Below the pieces are notes generated by a model, which saw only the letters and a program-made list of their open reading frames with translations, had not been told where the DNA came from and did no database searches. A DNA stretch of 64,000 bases from Agarophyton chilense (lineage: Eukaryota; Rhodophyta; Florideophyceae; Gracilariales; Gracilariaceae): assembly GCA_030374765.1 (NCBI GenBank), contig JARGXX010000027.1, positions 372,001 through 436,000 of the forward strand, in the 5' to 3' direction. Both the position numbers and the translations under genes were made by a program. Below, one piece after another: positions 1 through 12,068 of the stretch (position 1 is the stretch's first letter; every line of letters begins with the position of its first letter).

Positions 1-2
1 TA

Positions 3-1988
3 TCCGATAACGGTAAGCAGTTCGCCTCTAAGTTCTTTCAGGACGTCTGCCGCATCCTCGACGTCAAGAACCTGTTTACTACCACCTACAACCCGCAAAC
101 AAACGGGCAGGTGGAACGCTTCAACCGCACCCTACTCGCGTCGCTACGCTCCTACGTATCCGATCACCCAATGACATGGGACATTTATTCTGATGCTATC
201 ACCTACGCCTACAACACGCAGGTTCACCGGACAACTGGTCTGACTCCCTTCGAGCTTGTGCTCTCCAGGACACCCCCGCCAGTGGCGGTCGAACCCCAAC
301 ACAGGGTCAACTCTTTCCCATCCGTGGGTCAATACCGTCTCAAGTGGAAGAACTGGATTACCAAGCTCGTACTGGTTGCCCGGAAGTCCATGTAACGTGC
401 CCAGGCCGCCTACAAGCGGAATTTTGATAACTGCTTACGCGGACCACTACCGGCACCTCCCAAGCCGGGAACCTACGTGTTCGTTCGCCGGGAGTACTAC
501 AACCCCCGGACCGACAAGCGTCACAAGCTCTCGCCTGTCGCTGAAGGTCTGTTCCGGGTCGTGTCCTCCCTCCCCGGCACCGTTGTGGTGGACAAGCATG
601 GCGACCACGAACGTCTTTCACTAGACCGCATCTTAGCCGCCCCACCGCCGCAGGCGGAAAACGCATCAGCCCCCGTCGAAACGGCCTCGGATACCAAGGG
701 CACAACGGTGGCACCACGCCCCGCCGTGGTACCGCACCCCTCACGGGGTCTCTCCGATATACCGACTTTATCGGAACCACCGGCAATGCCGGAAACACCT
801 GGCCCTCGCGGCCAAATACCCTTACGGGCGCCGCGCAGCGGTATTTATACCCGCCATGCGGTTAGCCCACCCGTCGCTTCGTCTAAGGAGGGGGAGGGGA
901 CCCGCTCAATCGCGAAAGCATCGCCGTCGCAACGGAAGTTTAACCGGACACCCCGTGCAAGGCCCCCGAGCGGGCATCCGGCATCGTCGCCGGACGTTAC
1001 TCTGCTCCCGCGGGACGTGGCGGTCAATCCGACCGCCACGCAACCCCGAAATGGGAACCGAGGCGCTCGAAGATCCGAAGCCGGGAAGCGAGAACCTACG
1101 GACGCTTCGCATCGCGTGGAAGCAACTAAGGGCTCCCCGGACATTCGCAGTGGCACACCGAGCGTTTCGGTCGATACCGGTACTCCGGCGGGCGCTGCGC
1201 AAGCAGGTCTAGCGAGCCACTCCGTTGAGCACGGTACGAACCCCATGGGGGAAAAGGGGCGCAACGACAAGTCGAAAACCGCCTCCCTTGCCGAACAATC
1301 GGAACCAACCGTCCGCGACGGCCCGACCACCCGTCCTCAAGGTCACGTGACCCGGGCGAAAGATCGGACCAATGGGCACCCGGCATCCCGGTCATTGGCT
1401 GACAGTCACCCCGCGGAGGCGGACCGCCGGGACGGTGAACCACTAACCGCCCGCGGCGCACTGCACGGCGGAAACTGCCCACCAATGGGAACGTCGCATG
1501 CCGCAAATCAAGCGGAGGCCTCCGGCGAACCGTCACCAAGACGGAAGGACCCCCGCAAACTCGTGGTAAGAGCGGACTTCAGGGAATCCCCTGCCGCCCA
1601 GCGGGAACACAACCCGGCCGCGCCGGCAACTTACGCGAAGCGGTACGGCAGCCCCAGCAACCCGGCAACAACCGCAGAGCGGTATGACAAGCCGGGTGAC
1701 CCGGAACAGGCGACGACGAGTCCAGCACCACGCGGCGCTGAGGCTCGGGTCACCACCACCCGACAAGGCCGGCAAGTTTACGTGCAGGAGTACGTCCTCG
1801 ACCGAATCGTCGGACATAGCTACGATGGGCACGGGGTGCTCCAGTACCGGACCCGCTGGTACGGATATGGGTCGGAGTGGGACACCCTGGAGCCCATCGA
1901 GCACCTCCCGCGCTCCGCGGTAATGCGATACCACCGCCTTGCGGGGACCGCACTCCCAGCCACGCTGGTAAACTCCCAAGAGAGATAA
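3..1988 (+). pseudogene. Pol C-terminus: integrase end, linker, chromodomain (element 1)
   Basis: The frame opens inside the integrase catalytic core: SDNGKQF carries the second catalytic Asp and GQVERFNR the catalytic Glu. The usual YHPQTNG motif reads YNPQTNG here (element 2 keeps His). A TAA at 393-395 interrupts the frame where element 2 has GAA at 52837-52839. After it come a GPY/F-like segment (KPGTYVFVRRE, RHKLSPVAEG, PFRVV-like), about 390 residues of Pro/Arg/Thr/Ser/Glu-rich sequence, and a chromodomain at about 1779-1945 (EYVLDRIVGHSYDGHG, QYRTRWYGYG, then W and E of the aromatic cage region). Chromodomains on integrases steer insertion to modified histones; that role here is family knowledge. 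Stop TAA is at 1986-1988. Confidence 0.9.
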
Positions 1989-2387
1989 ACCATGAACACG
2001 GAATGGAATGGCTGATGGCGCCACGCGCCATCTCCGTCCATGCCCCAACGCGGGGAAGGAAGCAACCGCTCACGCTATCCCAACGTCGTTGGTGGTCGTG
2101 CCAGGTACCTGGTCCGCACGCGAAGCGCCCACCGTTAAACAGGGAACTCCCAGCTAGGCTGGTTCCCTGCAACGCCGGAACCCCGGTTGAAGGCCGGTAC
2201 CCCGGAAAGAAAGAAGTGGACTTTGGAAAAAGCGTCGGAAAGGCGACCCTCTTCTTTTATTTCTCACTACTGGCAAGCGCACCCTAGTGGCACCGCCCTA
2301 CATTCTACCGGAAGCTCCGGTCATTCCTCCGCACGAGGTGGACCCCCGCCCAGGCGGTTGGCTAAGGCATCCCGCATGGCGGCCACA

Positions 2388-4097
2388 TTACCCGAGATCT
2401 CGGAAGGGCGAAGCCCCACCTCCCGAAGGAAGCGCGCGATGACCTCGCCCCGTTCCGCGCCAGCGGCAGTTGCAGGCGGGCCCGCCACCGATGGAGTTTA
2501 GATAGGAATCCGTCCGCACGGCATCAGCAGCCCCGGATGGAGCCGCACCACCGTATTCAACGGACTTCTCACTGGCCTCGCCGGACTCGTCATCCTCCAT
2601 CGGAGCGTAACCCGGATCCTCTAGTTCGTTGTCGACCATCAGGTCACCATCCGCATAGTCGCGGTAATAGTCGCTCGAGTCGACATACCCTCGCGGGTGG
2701 TCGGCCGGGACTTCACGCGGCGCATGCCGGTTGGCTTCCGCTTCCTCGCGGCTGATCTCGTGGTACTCCCAGGGGTCGAAGTAGACGAAATCCCCCGCTA
2801 GCGCGGTATTCCTCCCGAGTACGGGGCCAGACCCGCGACGCGGTTGAATGCGTTGGGAGTTCTCCAGCGGGACCTCATCCCACTGGACCCCCTCCACAAA
2901 GTCGAGGAGGCCCAGCATCTCGTCTTCGTTCGCCTCGCCCCCGAGGGGGATGCGCCTGTCCAAACGACGGATCGCAGCCCGCACACGCGGTGGCACGTAC
3001 CACAATCGGTATTAGTCGTACGCCTCAGCGAGGATAAAAGCCGCAGTGCGGACGACCCACTCGCTTACCACGACGTACCACCACCCCGACTGGGGATCGT
3101 TCAAGAACGAAGACCCTACATAAGTGAATACTGGGGGCAGCTCAACGAAGCAACCCCAGCACGCCTCCAAGAAGGACCACCAGTCTGAGAGACTGACGTA
3201 CCGACCACGTCGGTGAGCAGGCGCGATGCGCTCAATCTCCGTCTTGTGGTACGGTACGAAATACCCGGTCCAGGCCCGCCAACGCCACTCATCGCGGATG
3301 AAGTTCTGAAGGAAGTTCGAGCGCGACTGCCGCGGTTGATAGCGAAACTCTGCCCGAAGAATCGGTCGTGCACAGCAAAGGGCTTCTTGCCAAGCGATCG
3401 GTGTGCCCCTCCAAGCGAGGGTTTCCAATCCGTTAAGACGGTCACAGTACGACATTTCCCCGCAAGTTCCGTAAAGGTGGACGACGAATTCGACCTCTGG
3501 CGGTATCGGGAACTCGAAAGGCGCCCGATGGTGCCTGAGATAAGCAATCCGCACAAGCGCGGCTTGAGCCTCCGCAGAGGATTCACCGCGTCGGCGGAGT
3601 ATGTGGTGTACCGGGATGGCGATACGATTACGCTAATTCCAGGACAGGGTCACCACGCCGGGCAGGTCGCCCGGGAGCATCTCCGAGTTATCGGTGTAGG
3701 ATTGATTCAAATCCTCGTCGCGGACAGCCAATGGGTGAAACCAAGGCGCATACCGCAACCTCGCGGAGCCATGCCGAGTTCTCGGATTCGCACCCACGAG
3801 GGCGTCGTAGGTCGGCCACTGCGGTGGGTCCGCCTGTCCGCGAAAGCGGACGCCAATACGGCGGTCTTCGTACGCGAGGTTGGTAATATCCCCAGGGTGG
3901 GGCGCGGACCGGAAGCCTGTGGAACCGCCAAGGGCGGGAGTGGCGGATGTGTTATGACGGTTGGGGTTGGACATGGTGCGTTTTGGTGTGCTGTTGTTGG
4001 AATCGGATGCGGAGAGCGTGCGTGGGATCCTTGGTGAAGGTGTGTTGGTTTCCGGAGACCCGGTGTCGGACGCGCTCTTATCATGACGAGCTGCCAT
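2388..4097 (-). pseudogene. Antisense reading frame between pol and 3' LTR (element 1 copy)
   Basis: A single minus-strand frame runs from ATG at 4097 (MAARHDKSASDTGSPE) towards pol. It is interrupted by TAG at 3633-3635 and TAA at 3012-3014, and shifts frame near 2500, where this copy reads gtttagat against gtcggat in element 2. Element 2 is open at all three places. I do not recognise the product: the N-terminus is Ser/Pro/Thr-rich, the middle is rich in Trp, Arg and Tyr (LSDWWS, QSGWWYVVVSEW, YRLWYV), and the C-terminal part is acidic. It shows no overlap with the pol frame, which ends at 1988. See the element 2 copy for the reasons to think this strand is coding. Confidence 0.62.
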
Positions 4098-4130
4098 GCC
4101 GACTAACTCTTCGAGGTGTTTGCCCTGTCT

Positions 4131-4143
4131 TAAGGGGGGGATA
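4131..4143 (+). other. Polypurine tract of element 1
   Basis: A purine run (taagggggggata) sits directly against the first base of the 3' LTR, as expected for the plus-strand DNA primer of an LTR retrotransposon. The same run precedes the 3' LTR of element 2. Confidence 0.8.
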
Positions 4144-5009
4144 TGAAGAGCAACGTCCTCCAGGGAGGTTTTTGGGGACTTAAGTTTTTTCCGGAGCCTC
4201 CGGCGTGCAACCTCGTTATGAGTAGGAGTCATCTGCTTTCACGGCGACACCCGGAACGCCGGTGATGCACCGGCGGGACCGGGTGCCATACACGTAGCCG
4301 CAGCGCCCACGCGACACGTGGCCGCCAGATTGGCCCCTTTTCTTAGACCGACATTTAGCTATTTAGGATAGACTTTATTTATTGTATTCTACGGTGACTA
4401 CAGTACATAGGCCGCCGGCCTGGCGGCCGCCGGTCCAGTAAAGTCTCCCTAACAAGGTTGATCTTGGTCTTCCAGATCTTGGCTCTGGGTCGAACCGCCT
4501 GCGCGGATATACAACTCCTTACGGAGGGATTTCTCGTGGTGCACGGCTTCCCAACCCCCTTGGACGTTCAAGCAGCCTTCGTGTGTTGGGTATCTATTCC
4601 CACTTTCGTGGTTCCGCCCGTGTATACGGTTTGCTACACCCGGCAGTGCCGGCTATTCCCGAGTCCCCTCTTGCGACTCGTGGTCAACCTCGCCCTCTTG
4701 CCTCCGTTCCCATTTTCCTTCCCTTTTCCTCCCCTTCATTGGGCAATTCCCGCTCTTGCGGCTCGCACTGACACCTGTCGTGCTCGCCACTCTCGTGGGT
4801 TTTGCCTCCTCAGAGGATACGCAAGCACCGCATTACGCGGATATTCTCGGCTTCTTTCAGCCTCCCTGCGCCCGTCGCGACGGTTCGGCTCCGGCTTACA
4901 CCCGGCATTGCGCGCCGATCCCTGGGAGGGCTCTACCGCGCCGGTTACCTCGTGAGAGGAAGATCCGGACGTCTTCGTAGGTTTTCCCCCTTGGGGGCAT
5001 TGTCCTACA
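4144..5009 (+). repeat. 3' LTR of element 1
   Basis: An 866-bp terminal repeat that starts TGAAGAGCAACG and ends CTACA (TG...CA). It matches 45114-45978 and 56595-57434. An AT-rich stretch at about 4374-4388 (TTTATTTATTGTATT) inside otherwise GC-rich sequence is a candidate TATA region. A reading frame of about 165 codons runs through the LTR but starts only at TTG, so I do not treat it as a gene. The right flank is gcaag; the left flank is outside the window, so no target-site duplication can be tested. Confidence 0.93.
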
Positions 5010-5056
5010 GCAAGGAGTGAATCCGAGTGATTTGATTCAAAGCTGCGAAGTAGTTT

Positions 5057-5787
5057 TGTGTAGCATTTGAGTAGCACTTTGAATCGAATGATCGAAACGT
5101 ATCAAAGTTTATATACGGCACGCAAAAGCAATTCTTGGTACTGTACTCGGTATCGAGATATTATGAGAAGAATACTTCATAGAAACATTGGATATTAGGA
5201 TTAGTTTAGTAGCACTCTACTACTGTACACTTGTACGGTGTGACCACCAATTACTTAATTCGTTTGTTTTTGAATAATTATTTCGGGGCACATCACAGTG
5301 TGGATATTACAGTACAGTAGCTCCTTTCATTATGGCACAATTAAAGGCGCTTTTCCACGGGTAGAAAAGACAGAGGCCAACCAGCAACCAACATACTATC
5401 GTCCTGTGTTCGTTAGTATTCCTGATGTTGCTATCGTCTAAAAAGCACCTATAGCCTCTGTGCTTATCGCATCTGAACTATAGCTCTTCTTGCGAGGATA
5501 TACTTTCCTTTGCACTCTTCATCACTTCCTCATTGTGTGTTCTGTGTGTTGTTTGTGTTGTTTTTTGTTTCATTGTGTGTGCACAAGATTTGTCAAGCCG
5601 ATCTCGTTTGTCTTATGTACCGCCATACCTGGAGTAATATTTCGTTTGTACACGTATCGTTTCCCTGATCAGGCTGTCTTGATCATTTCCTTACACACAG
5701 CTTCTTGAAAGGAGAGTCTTTCGCAAAGTGACGCCTGGTTTCTGCGGTATTTTATGTGGACATCCACCTGCTATGAAGTACGCTACA
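5057..5787 (+). repeat. 5' LTR of element 3
   Basis: Starts TGTGTAGCATTTGAG and ends CGCTACA. It aligns along its full 731-bp length with 15460-16190, for example the shared blocks ttcttggtactgtactcgg and ctactgtacacttgta. The end CTACA is the same as in the LTRs of elements 1 and 2. The two copies differ at many positions, so the insertion is old. Confidence 0.88.
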
Positions 5788-5812
5788 GTCATTCTTAAAT
5801 TACCACTTACAC

Positions 5813-5830
5813 TGGTCTCCAGACTTAGAA
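5813..5830 (+). other. Candidate primer binding site of element 3
   Basis: TGGTCTCCAGACTTAGAA begins 25 bases after the LTR end. It matches the candidate site of element 2 (TGGTCTCCCGACTTAGAA) in 17 of 18 positions. A start with TGG is expected for pairing with a tRNA CCA end. The 25-base spacing is longer than usual. Confidence 0.55.
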
Positions 5831-6199
5831 AGAAGTACAATTGTTTGTAAGAATTGGTTAACTAGACCGGAACTTTCGTATTTTGCACGCACTTGGATGC
5901 TCGTTGGATTTACGCACGAGATATATCGATCAGTAAAAAGAAGTTGGATCCGTCATCACGGAATCTTTTTTGTCAGAAGACATTTAGCACTAGATCTAAC
6001 CGTTCGCTGAGTTCATCGGTCAACCTGAGGTTTATATATGAAGATTTGTGAATCATCGTTTTTTATTCTAATTGCTAGAAATTTTCTTCGTGTAATCGAT
6101 ACTGGTTGTATCGAATGCAATATGTACTCTTTCATTGTTTGAAATTGTGTTGCGTGTTTAAATTTTGTGGTCTAGATTGCCAGTTAATATCGGAATACG

Positions 6200-7620
6200 A
6201 TGTCAACGAAAAGCTGCTTTAGTAAGGATAAGCCAGAGTCATTGGCATCCCGCTTAGCTACCTCTACAAAAACTGGAACTCGCCTATATAGTCAGGCGAG
6301 AATCAAGTCGATATCAAAAGGAGACGCTGGCACACCTTCAAATGTACCGAAGAAGGTCGCTCGAGAAGACGCTATCTCATCTATACTTGATCGAATGGAA
6401 AGTATAGCCTTTTGAGCTGAGTTGAAGCAACTTGGTGCAGAATTGGCGACGCAGAAGTTCCGTCTGGAGCAAATGGAAAGTCAAGTTACCTTCTTCAGAT
6501 CTTCTGGGGAACCGTTACAAAGGGAGAATATTGCTCTGAAGAAACAAGAATTGGATACAGATAGGATGGCCGATACAGTTCGGACAATCCGATAATATCC
6601 CAATCATTGGCTAGAATAAAATGGAAATGCCACTGAGGCTTTAGAATCATTGCCAGTCCCAGTTGAGGAGGTACTCTCGCGTATCAACCCTCGCTTGGAG
6701 CGATTTGAAACTGTGGTGAATGCACCGTTGTCAATTCCGCACCCGGAAGTTCAGGATACACAATTGATTGTTGCCTAAGTGCAGTCGCGCAAGCATAAGC
6801 CAAAGGGGCAGAAGCTTTCTTCGAAATGTTCGAAATCAAAGAAGTTCACAAGGAACAGCGACGGTGATGAAGACTCCGAAGAGGACAGCTCATTGGAGGA
6901 TGATAGTTTGAGAGAGGATGACACTCGTAGACCGGAAAAAAAGAAGAGTGGTCAACCGCTGTCGCTTAGCGAGAGGAGACCAGCGCACAGAGGCCTAAAG
7001 CTTCCATGTACCAATATGCATTATCGGAAGAACTTGAACTACCGTATGTATCGGATTAAAAACTCAAAGAGCAAGAGATCTGGTCTCGAAACGTCGAAAG
7101 TTAAGGATCACATTGAGCATTTGAAGATTGGACTCGATGTTTTCACTTTTTTTGAGAAGCGTCCCATGCTCATGTTCGAGTTTTAAAGTAGATTTGTTGC
7201 CGAATCAGAGTCTTTAGGAATCAGTGTAACTCAAGCACTCGTGGCTCCTTCACATTTTCTAAATGCATTTATTTTAGAGCAATATCGCGCTGTAAGTTTT
7301 TCACTATGGTTCATGAAGGTGGAGTCACCGGTTCGGCAGAAGCTGTGCAGTATCTCTGGTGTAGGCACGCGACATTGAACGAAATTCGAGAAGCCGTCCA
7401 AAAATTCAAGAATTTTGTCCGGAAGTCTGGTGGGAAAGCAGTTGAATACAATTCAAGACTGAATAACGCAGCCACCCGTTGTGGAAATGTTCTTTCTACC
7501 GATAATAAGATGACGCTAGGTCGATGGTATGGAACCGACTTTCAAGTCATTAGTAGCCCGTCATCTGTAGAAGCCTGCTCGTGAGAGCTTTTAGAAATAG
7601 TGCATAATACACAGGCTGAA
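6200..7620 (+). pseudogene. Gag remnant of element 3
   Basis: A run of broken frames matches the gag of element 2. The start region begins with ATG at 6200 (MSTKSCFSKDKPESLASRL); charged, Lys/Ser/Asp-rich sequence follows at 6780-7180 (DEDSEEDSSLEDDSL), parallel to the Ser/Asp-rich middle of element 2 gag. The C-terminal part keeps VQYLW, YNSRLNNAATRCGNV (compare YSVRLNKAFHRCGNV) and QAEGESIRVR (compare RAEGDALRAR). Several stops and frameshifts make it non-functional. Confidence 0.72.
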
Positions 7621-8552
7621 GGTGAATCCATTCGCGTCCGTCGTGGTAGAACCCGTCACTTAGGATAGTACCTCCTTTCTAAGGGAGATCCCAAGCATGT
7701 TTTGAAGCCAAATAAGTTATTGTATTTTGAATCGCCAGAAGACTCGCGCGCTTCGACTCATATGCCACATCAGGCAAGCCGGACCGTGGTGGACCCACTT
7801 CATTATCTGGATGACCCAGAAGGCTTGGTACCTACTACAAAATTGCCGCCTACTAAATCTCTCAAGGGGGATGATATTTTCTCTATGGAGCAGCGCCGAT
7901 ATCCTTTCAGAGTTATTTCGGTGGTACCGCCCGCGGTCGGATTCACTTCAAAACGCCAGGATGGGTCGATACCCGTGGACAGAATGACGCTCAGCTCAGA
8001 GTGAACAGAATTAACCTGATATGTTACAGTTGGCACAGAAGACTCTCTCTTTCATCAGATTGTCCCCTTTCCGTCAGGAAGTTATAAATAGTTGTCTTGA
8101 AATATGAAGCCCTCTCAGAAACAGAGGGCCTCCATATAAGAGGTAAGTCCTATAAAAAAGCCAAGGCTTAGTGTATTTAGGATCATTCCCGAAGAGGTCT
8201 ACCTAAAATTCAGAACACTGAAGCATCACTGTCCGCTTTCTTTTGAAATGGATGAAACGCCGAGATGGCGAGGGTGATCCCCGCTCGTTCGGCAAACTAA
8301 ATGAAGATGCCCCTCACAGGGCCTATTGGGATCGAGCCCATACCACCGACCGGAGAACTGGCAGGGCCCTGCTTCCTGGAAGTTAAACGGAAGGTCCTTC
8401 TGAGGGCAGATAGATCGTTGGATGCAACCAAACGAGTACAGATCGACTGTACTTTAGAACGCCTTTGGAGACGATATGTGTGTCCAACCACAAAAACTGA
8501 GCACGTCATGGTCATGGCCCGTTGAAAGTACAAGGTCCATGCACATGTCGGC

Positions 8553-11500
8553 TTGTTTCAATCACTGTTGACCCACAGACTCGCTGTCTTCGATACCGAA
8601 GCCGGTCCGACCTTTATTAGATTGTCTGAACTGCCAACTGACGACAGAGATCGAATACAAAAATGCACAGCTACAGGGTATCCAGGACGCGAACAAGAGA
8701 GACCGAAAAAAATCTTGGAACTATTAGACTTTTCATCGGGTTAAGAAATCATGTTGTCATGTTATCATTTATCGTGTACTACACGTTGGCAGCACCAATT
8801 GTTTTGGGATGTGACTACTGCGACATATTTGGGGAATCAATTCGTCCGAAGAGTTGTAAAGTAGAACTGAATGACGGAAGAACAGTACCTTTTGTTCGCA
8901 AACCGCTGTGGCTCCCTTTTTTAGCAGTCTCGCTACGACCTTCACTGGAATAATAAGCTCCAGTGGGAAGAATTTCACCCAAGATTCGGGGTTCTTCAGT
9001 TGAAAACAACACCGCCAAAATTCGTGCATGGATATCAGTTGTTACTGAGAAGCATGTAATCATTGTTAGTCAGGCGAATGCTGTGTTGTATCACAATTCT
9101 AAATTACTTGTCGCTAACGGCATTGAATAGGTGGAACCAAAGAGACCCTTCAATATTTTAGTGAGCAACGTTGGCTCTGAAGAGCGTCGCATGCACAAAA
9201 GTCAGGCTCTCTCCACCGCTTTTCCGCACCCTTGGGTTGTGATATCGACTCGCGTAATGACGGAAGGCTGCTCAGAGATCATGCGTAAAAACGAACCGCC
9301 GTCTAAAACCACAGAAATGCCACAAAATATGAAGATCATGATGGAAAAGATTGTCTTTTAAGAAGAGAAAGAAAAAGCCCTCGAGGGCATGAAGATGGAA
9401 CAAGTTCCTGGGGATTACAAGGAAAGGCTGCGAATGTTACTATTGAAGTACTCGCATATGTGGAATGGCCACTTCAGCCCGATTGACGCAACAGAACATC
9501 ATATCGACGTAATACCGGGAAGCACACCCATTTCTCCACTGCCATTTCGGCCAGGCCTGCGTGCACGTAAGATCTAGCAGTAACACGTTGACTCCATGCT
9601 GTATAGGTAAGTATTGAGCCATCCCAATCAACTTGGGCGTTTCCAGTGGTCCTTGCTATAAAAGGAGATAACTTTCTACGCTTTTGCATTGACTACCGCA
9701 AAGTGAACTCAATAACTATAAGTGGTACATACCCGTTGCCACGCATGGATGAATGCATCGACATTCTTGGAGAAGGCAATTTTTTTACTAAGCTAGACGC
9801 AAATTGAAGATGCCGGAAAGTACCCATTGCCCCAAAAGACCACGATTAGACGTCATTCGTCTGTCAGGCAGAACTGTATCGCTTTAAGCGAATGGTTTTT
9901 GCTTCCTCCAATGCTCCTGCGAAGTTTTAAAGTGCTATCGATATTATCTTGTCGCGATACAAGTGGAAGACATGCTTGGTCAATTTAGATGACATCATTG
10001 TCTTTAGTTATAATATTGAAAAACACTTCATACATGTCGAGGGGATCCTCGAGAGGCTAAAACAAGTTATACTTACCTTGGAAATAAAAAACTTCGAATG
10101 GTTTACAGACCAAGTAAAATATCTGGGATACAAGGTCAGACCAAAAACGCTGAAAATGAATGAATTGAAAACCGTTGCGATTCGTTCGAAGAACCGTCCT
10201 AGGACGCAGACCCCCATTGCCAGTCTTTCTAGGGTTTTGTACCGTATACATATGATCCGTACCGCGTTATTCGCATATCGCAGTGCCTCTTAACGCATTA
10301 TTAAAGAAAGGACAACCTATGCTGTTGAAAGACCTTTGAACATCTGAGACAAAAGCCTTCGAGAAGTTGAAAAAAAAGCTGAAATCAGCTCCTGTTTTAC
10401 CACTTCTGAAAACGGATTTTCCTTTTTTCTTCGACACGGATTCAAGTAATTATCAGGTAAGGTGGCCCGGTTTAAAACTGACGAACACGGCAAACGATAT
10501 CCCTTTGGAGACTGATCATAGTCCCTGCATCTGGCAGAGAAGAATTAACCGATATCAGAAAAAGATTGCCTTGCTATGGTATGGGCTCTAACGACACTAT
10601 GGTCCTATCTCCAAGGAGTACAGTTTACGGTTAATACCGATCAATCGTGTTTGAGATGGCTCATGTCAAAGTACGAGCCTTCGGAACGGTTTGTGCGATG
10701 GATTTTACGCATTTCTGAAGTTTAAGTTTCCGTTAACTGTAAGAAGGGAATTCAAACGGTCATGCTTAGGCGTTGTCGCGACTCGCAATCTTGGGGGAAA
10801 CACAATTGGAAATCGATGACGCGATATCATGTTCAGTAATGAAGACTTCGAAAACGAAAGATACAGAAGAGGAGAACACTCTAGAGGGAGAAGACTACGC
10901 TTTTGATCTACAGGTAACCCAGACTACGAACACAGATCCCGATGATCAACTCGAACGAATAACGCTCGAAGAGCTTTTGCGTCATCACGTGACGGCCGTC
11001 TTCTGTGCGGTTATCCACTCTCGTCTTAACATGGGGGAGGAGCTACCTTGTCGTCTCGATGATCGAGGATTCCTTGTTCAAACCGTCAAAGTTCATGATC
11101 AAATCGTGAAAGAAAACGTTCTGTAGAGCAGTGTACTGCATTTGGCTCACACTTCACATTTTATGGTCATCCAGGAAGAACGAAGCTGTATTTAACCCTC
11201 AGAAGGGATTTTTATTGGCCTAATTTGGCAATTGATTGTCCTGCGACATCGAAGCTGAGTGAAACATCTCTTGAAATCGAGTTAAGATGTCGAAGGAAAA
11301 GAATCCAATGAAGTTATTCTCGGCAAGTGCGCCTTTCTAGTATGTCAGTATCGATGTACTCGGAGAATTTATTCGCCCGAAGAGGGAAAATAGATACCTT
11401 CTAGTAATCACTTATTGTTTCTCTAAGCTACTAAAAAATGTTTCTCTGAAACGGATCATCGCCTCGATGATAGCACAAGCGTTTATCCACCATTATGTGT

Positions 11501-11883
11501 ATTACGACGTACTTCCGGATACTATACTCTCAGATAATGGTAAGCTATTCGTTGCAAGCTTCTTTCATAATTTATGCAAGATACTGGATATTTGGAACGC
11601 GTTCATTACGACTTATGACCCGCAATGTAAGGGAAAGGTTGATCGTTACAACCGTACGCTACTCGCCGCACTACGGTATTACATCGCCGGACACCCCAGA
11701 AACTGGGATCTCTATGGGGACACGCTTTGCTACGCGCACAATACGAAGGTTCATTTGACTACGAAGTTAGCTCCACTCGAGCTGGTACTATCACGCCGAC
11801 CACCAGCTATGCCCATCGAGATTCGCTCTGACAGAACCGAAGATGAGAACATGCCGACGCTGGCTCAGTTTCACTTACTCTGA
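8553..11883 (+). pseudogene. Pol remnant of element 3: protease, RT, RNase H, integrase
   Basis: Recognisable pieces in order: the protease, with DTEAGP in place of DTGAGP near 8595 and LAAPIVLGCDYCDIFG near 8790; reverse transcriptase with DYRKVNSITISGTYPLPRMDE near 9690-9755, FKRMVFASSNAPAKF near 9885 and LVNLDDIIVFS near 9975 (the catalytic YLDD reads NLDD); RNase H with FFDTDSSNYQV near 10430; and integrase with ILSDNGKLFVASFF near 11530 and the Glu motif as KGKVDRYNRTLL near 11630. Stops and frameshifts are scattered throughout. The family layout is Ty3/gypsy: RT, RNase H, integrase. Confidence 0.85.
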
Positions 11884-12068
11884 AGGGACGAGCTGCGCAA
11901 ACGCACTACACAAGCCAAAACCCAGATGTGAAAGTCCCATACATGCTACAAGCGCTATTAATACGTGTCCGTACGGCGGCCACTACCGGATATCCGAGTC
12001 GAAGGACACGTCTTCGTGAGAATAGAAAAGAAAGATAACCGGAAAGTTGGAGAAGAAAACGAACAAAA

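Larger units (their letters stand above)
1..5009 (+). mobile_element. Ty3/gypsy chromodomain retrotransposon, 3' part (element 1)
   Basis: This is the 3' portion of an LTR retrotransposon; the window starts inside its integrase domain. In order it holds the integrase core end, a long linker, a chromodomain, an antisense reading frame, a polypurine tract and the 3' LTR. It is nearly identical by eye to 52445-57434 of element 2, so both belong to one recently active family. The coding frames carry stops that element 2 lacks and the reverse, so this copy is not autonomous. Gag, protease, reverse transcriptase and the 5' LTR lie outside the window. Confidence 0.93.

Noticed and set aside
4458..4955. 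A frame of 115-173 codons repeated in all three Ty3 LTRs
   Set aside because: The only start is TTG, its length varies between copies because of stops and indels, and it lies in LTR sequence; repetition follows from the LTR itself.
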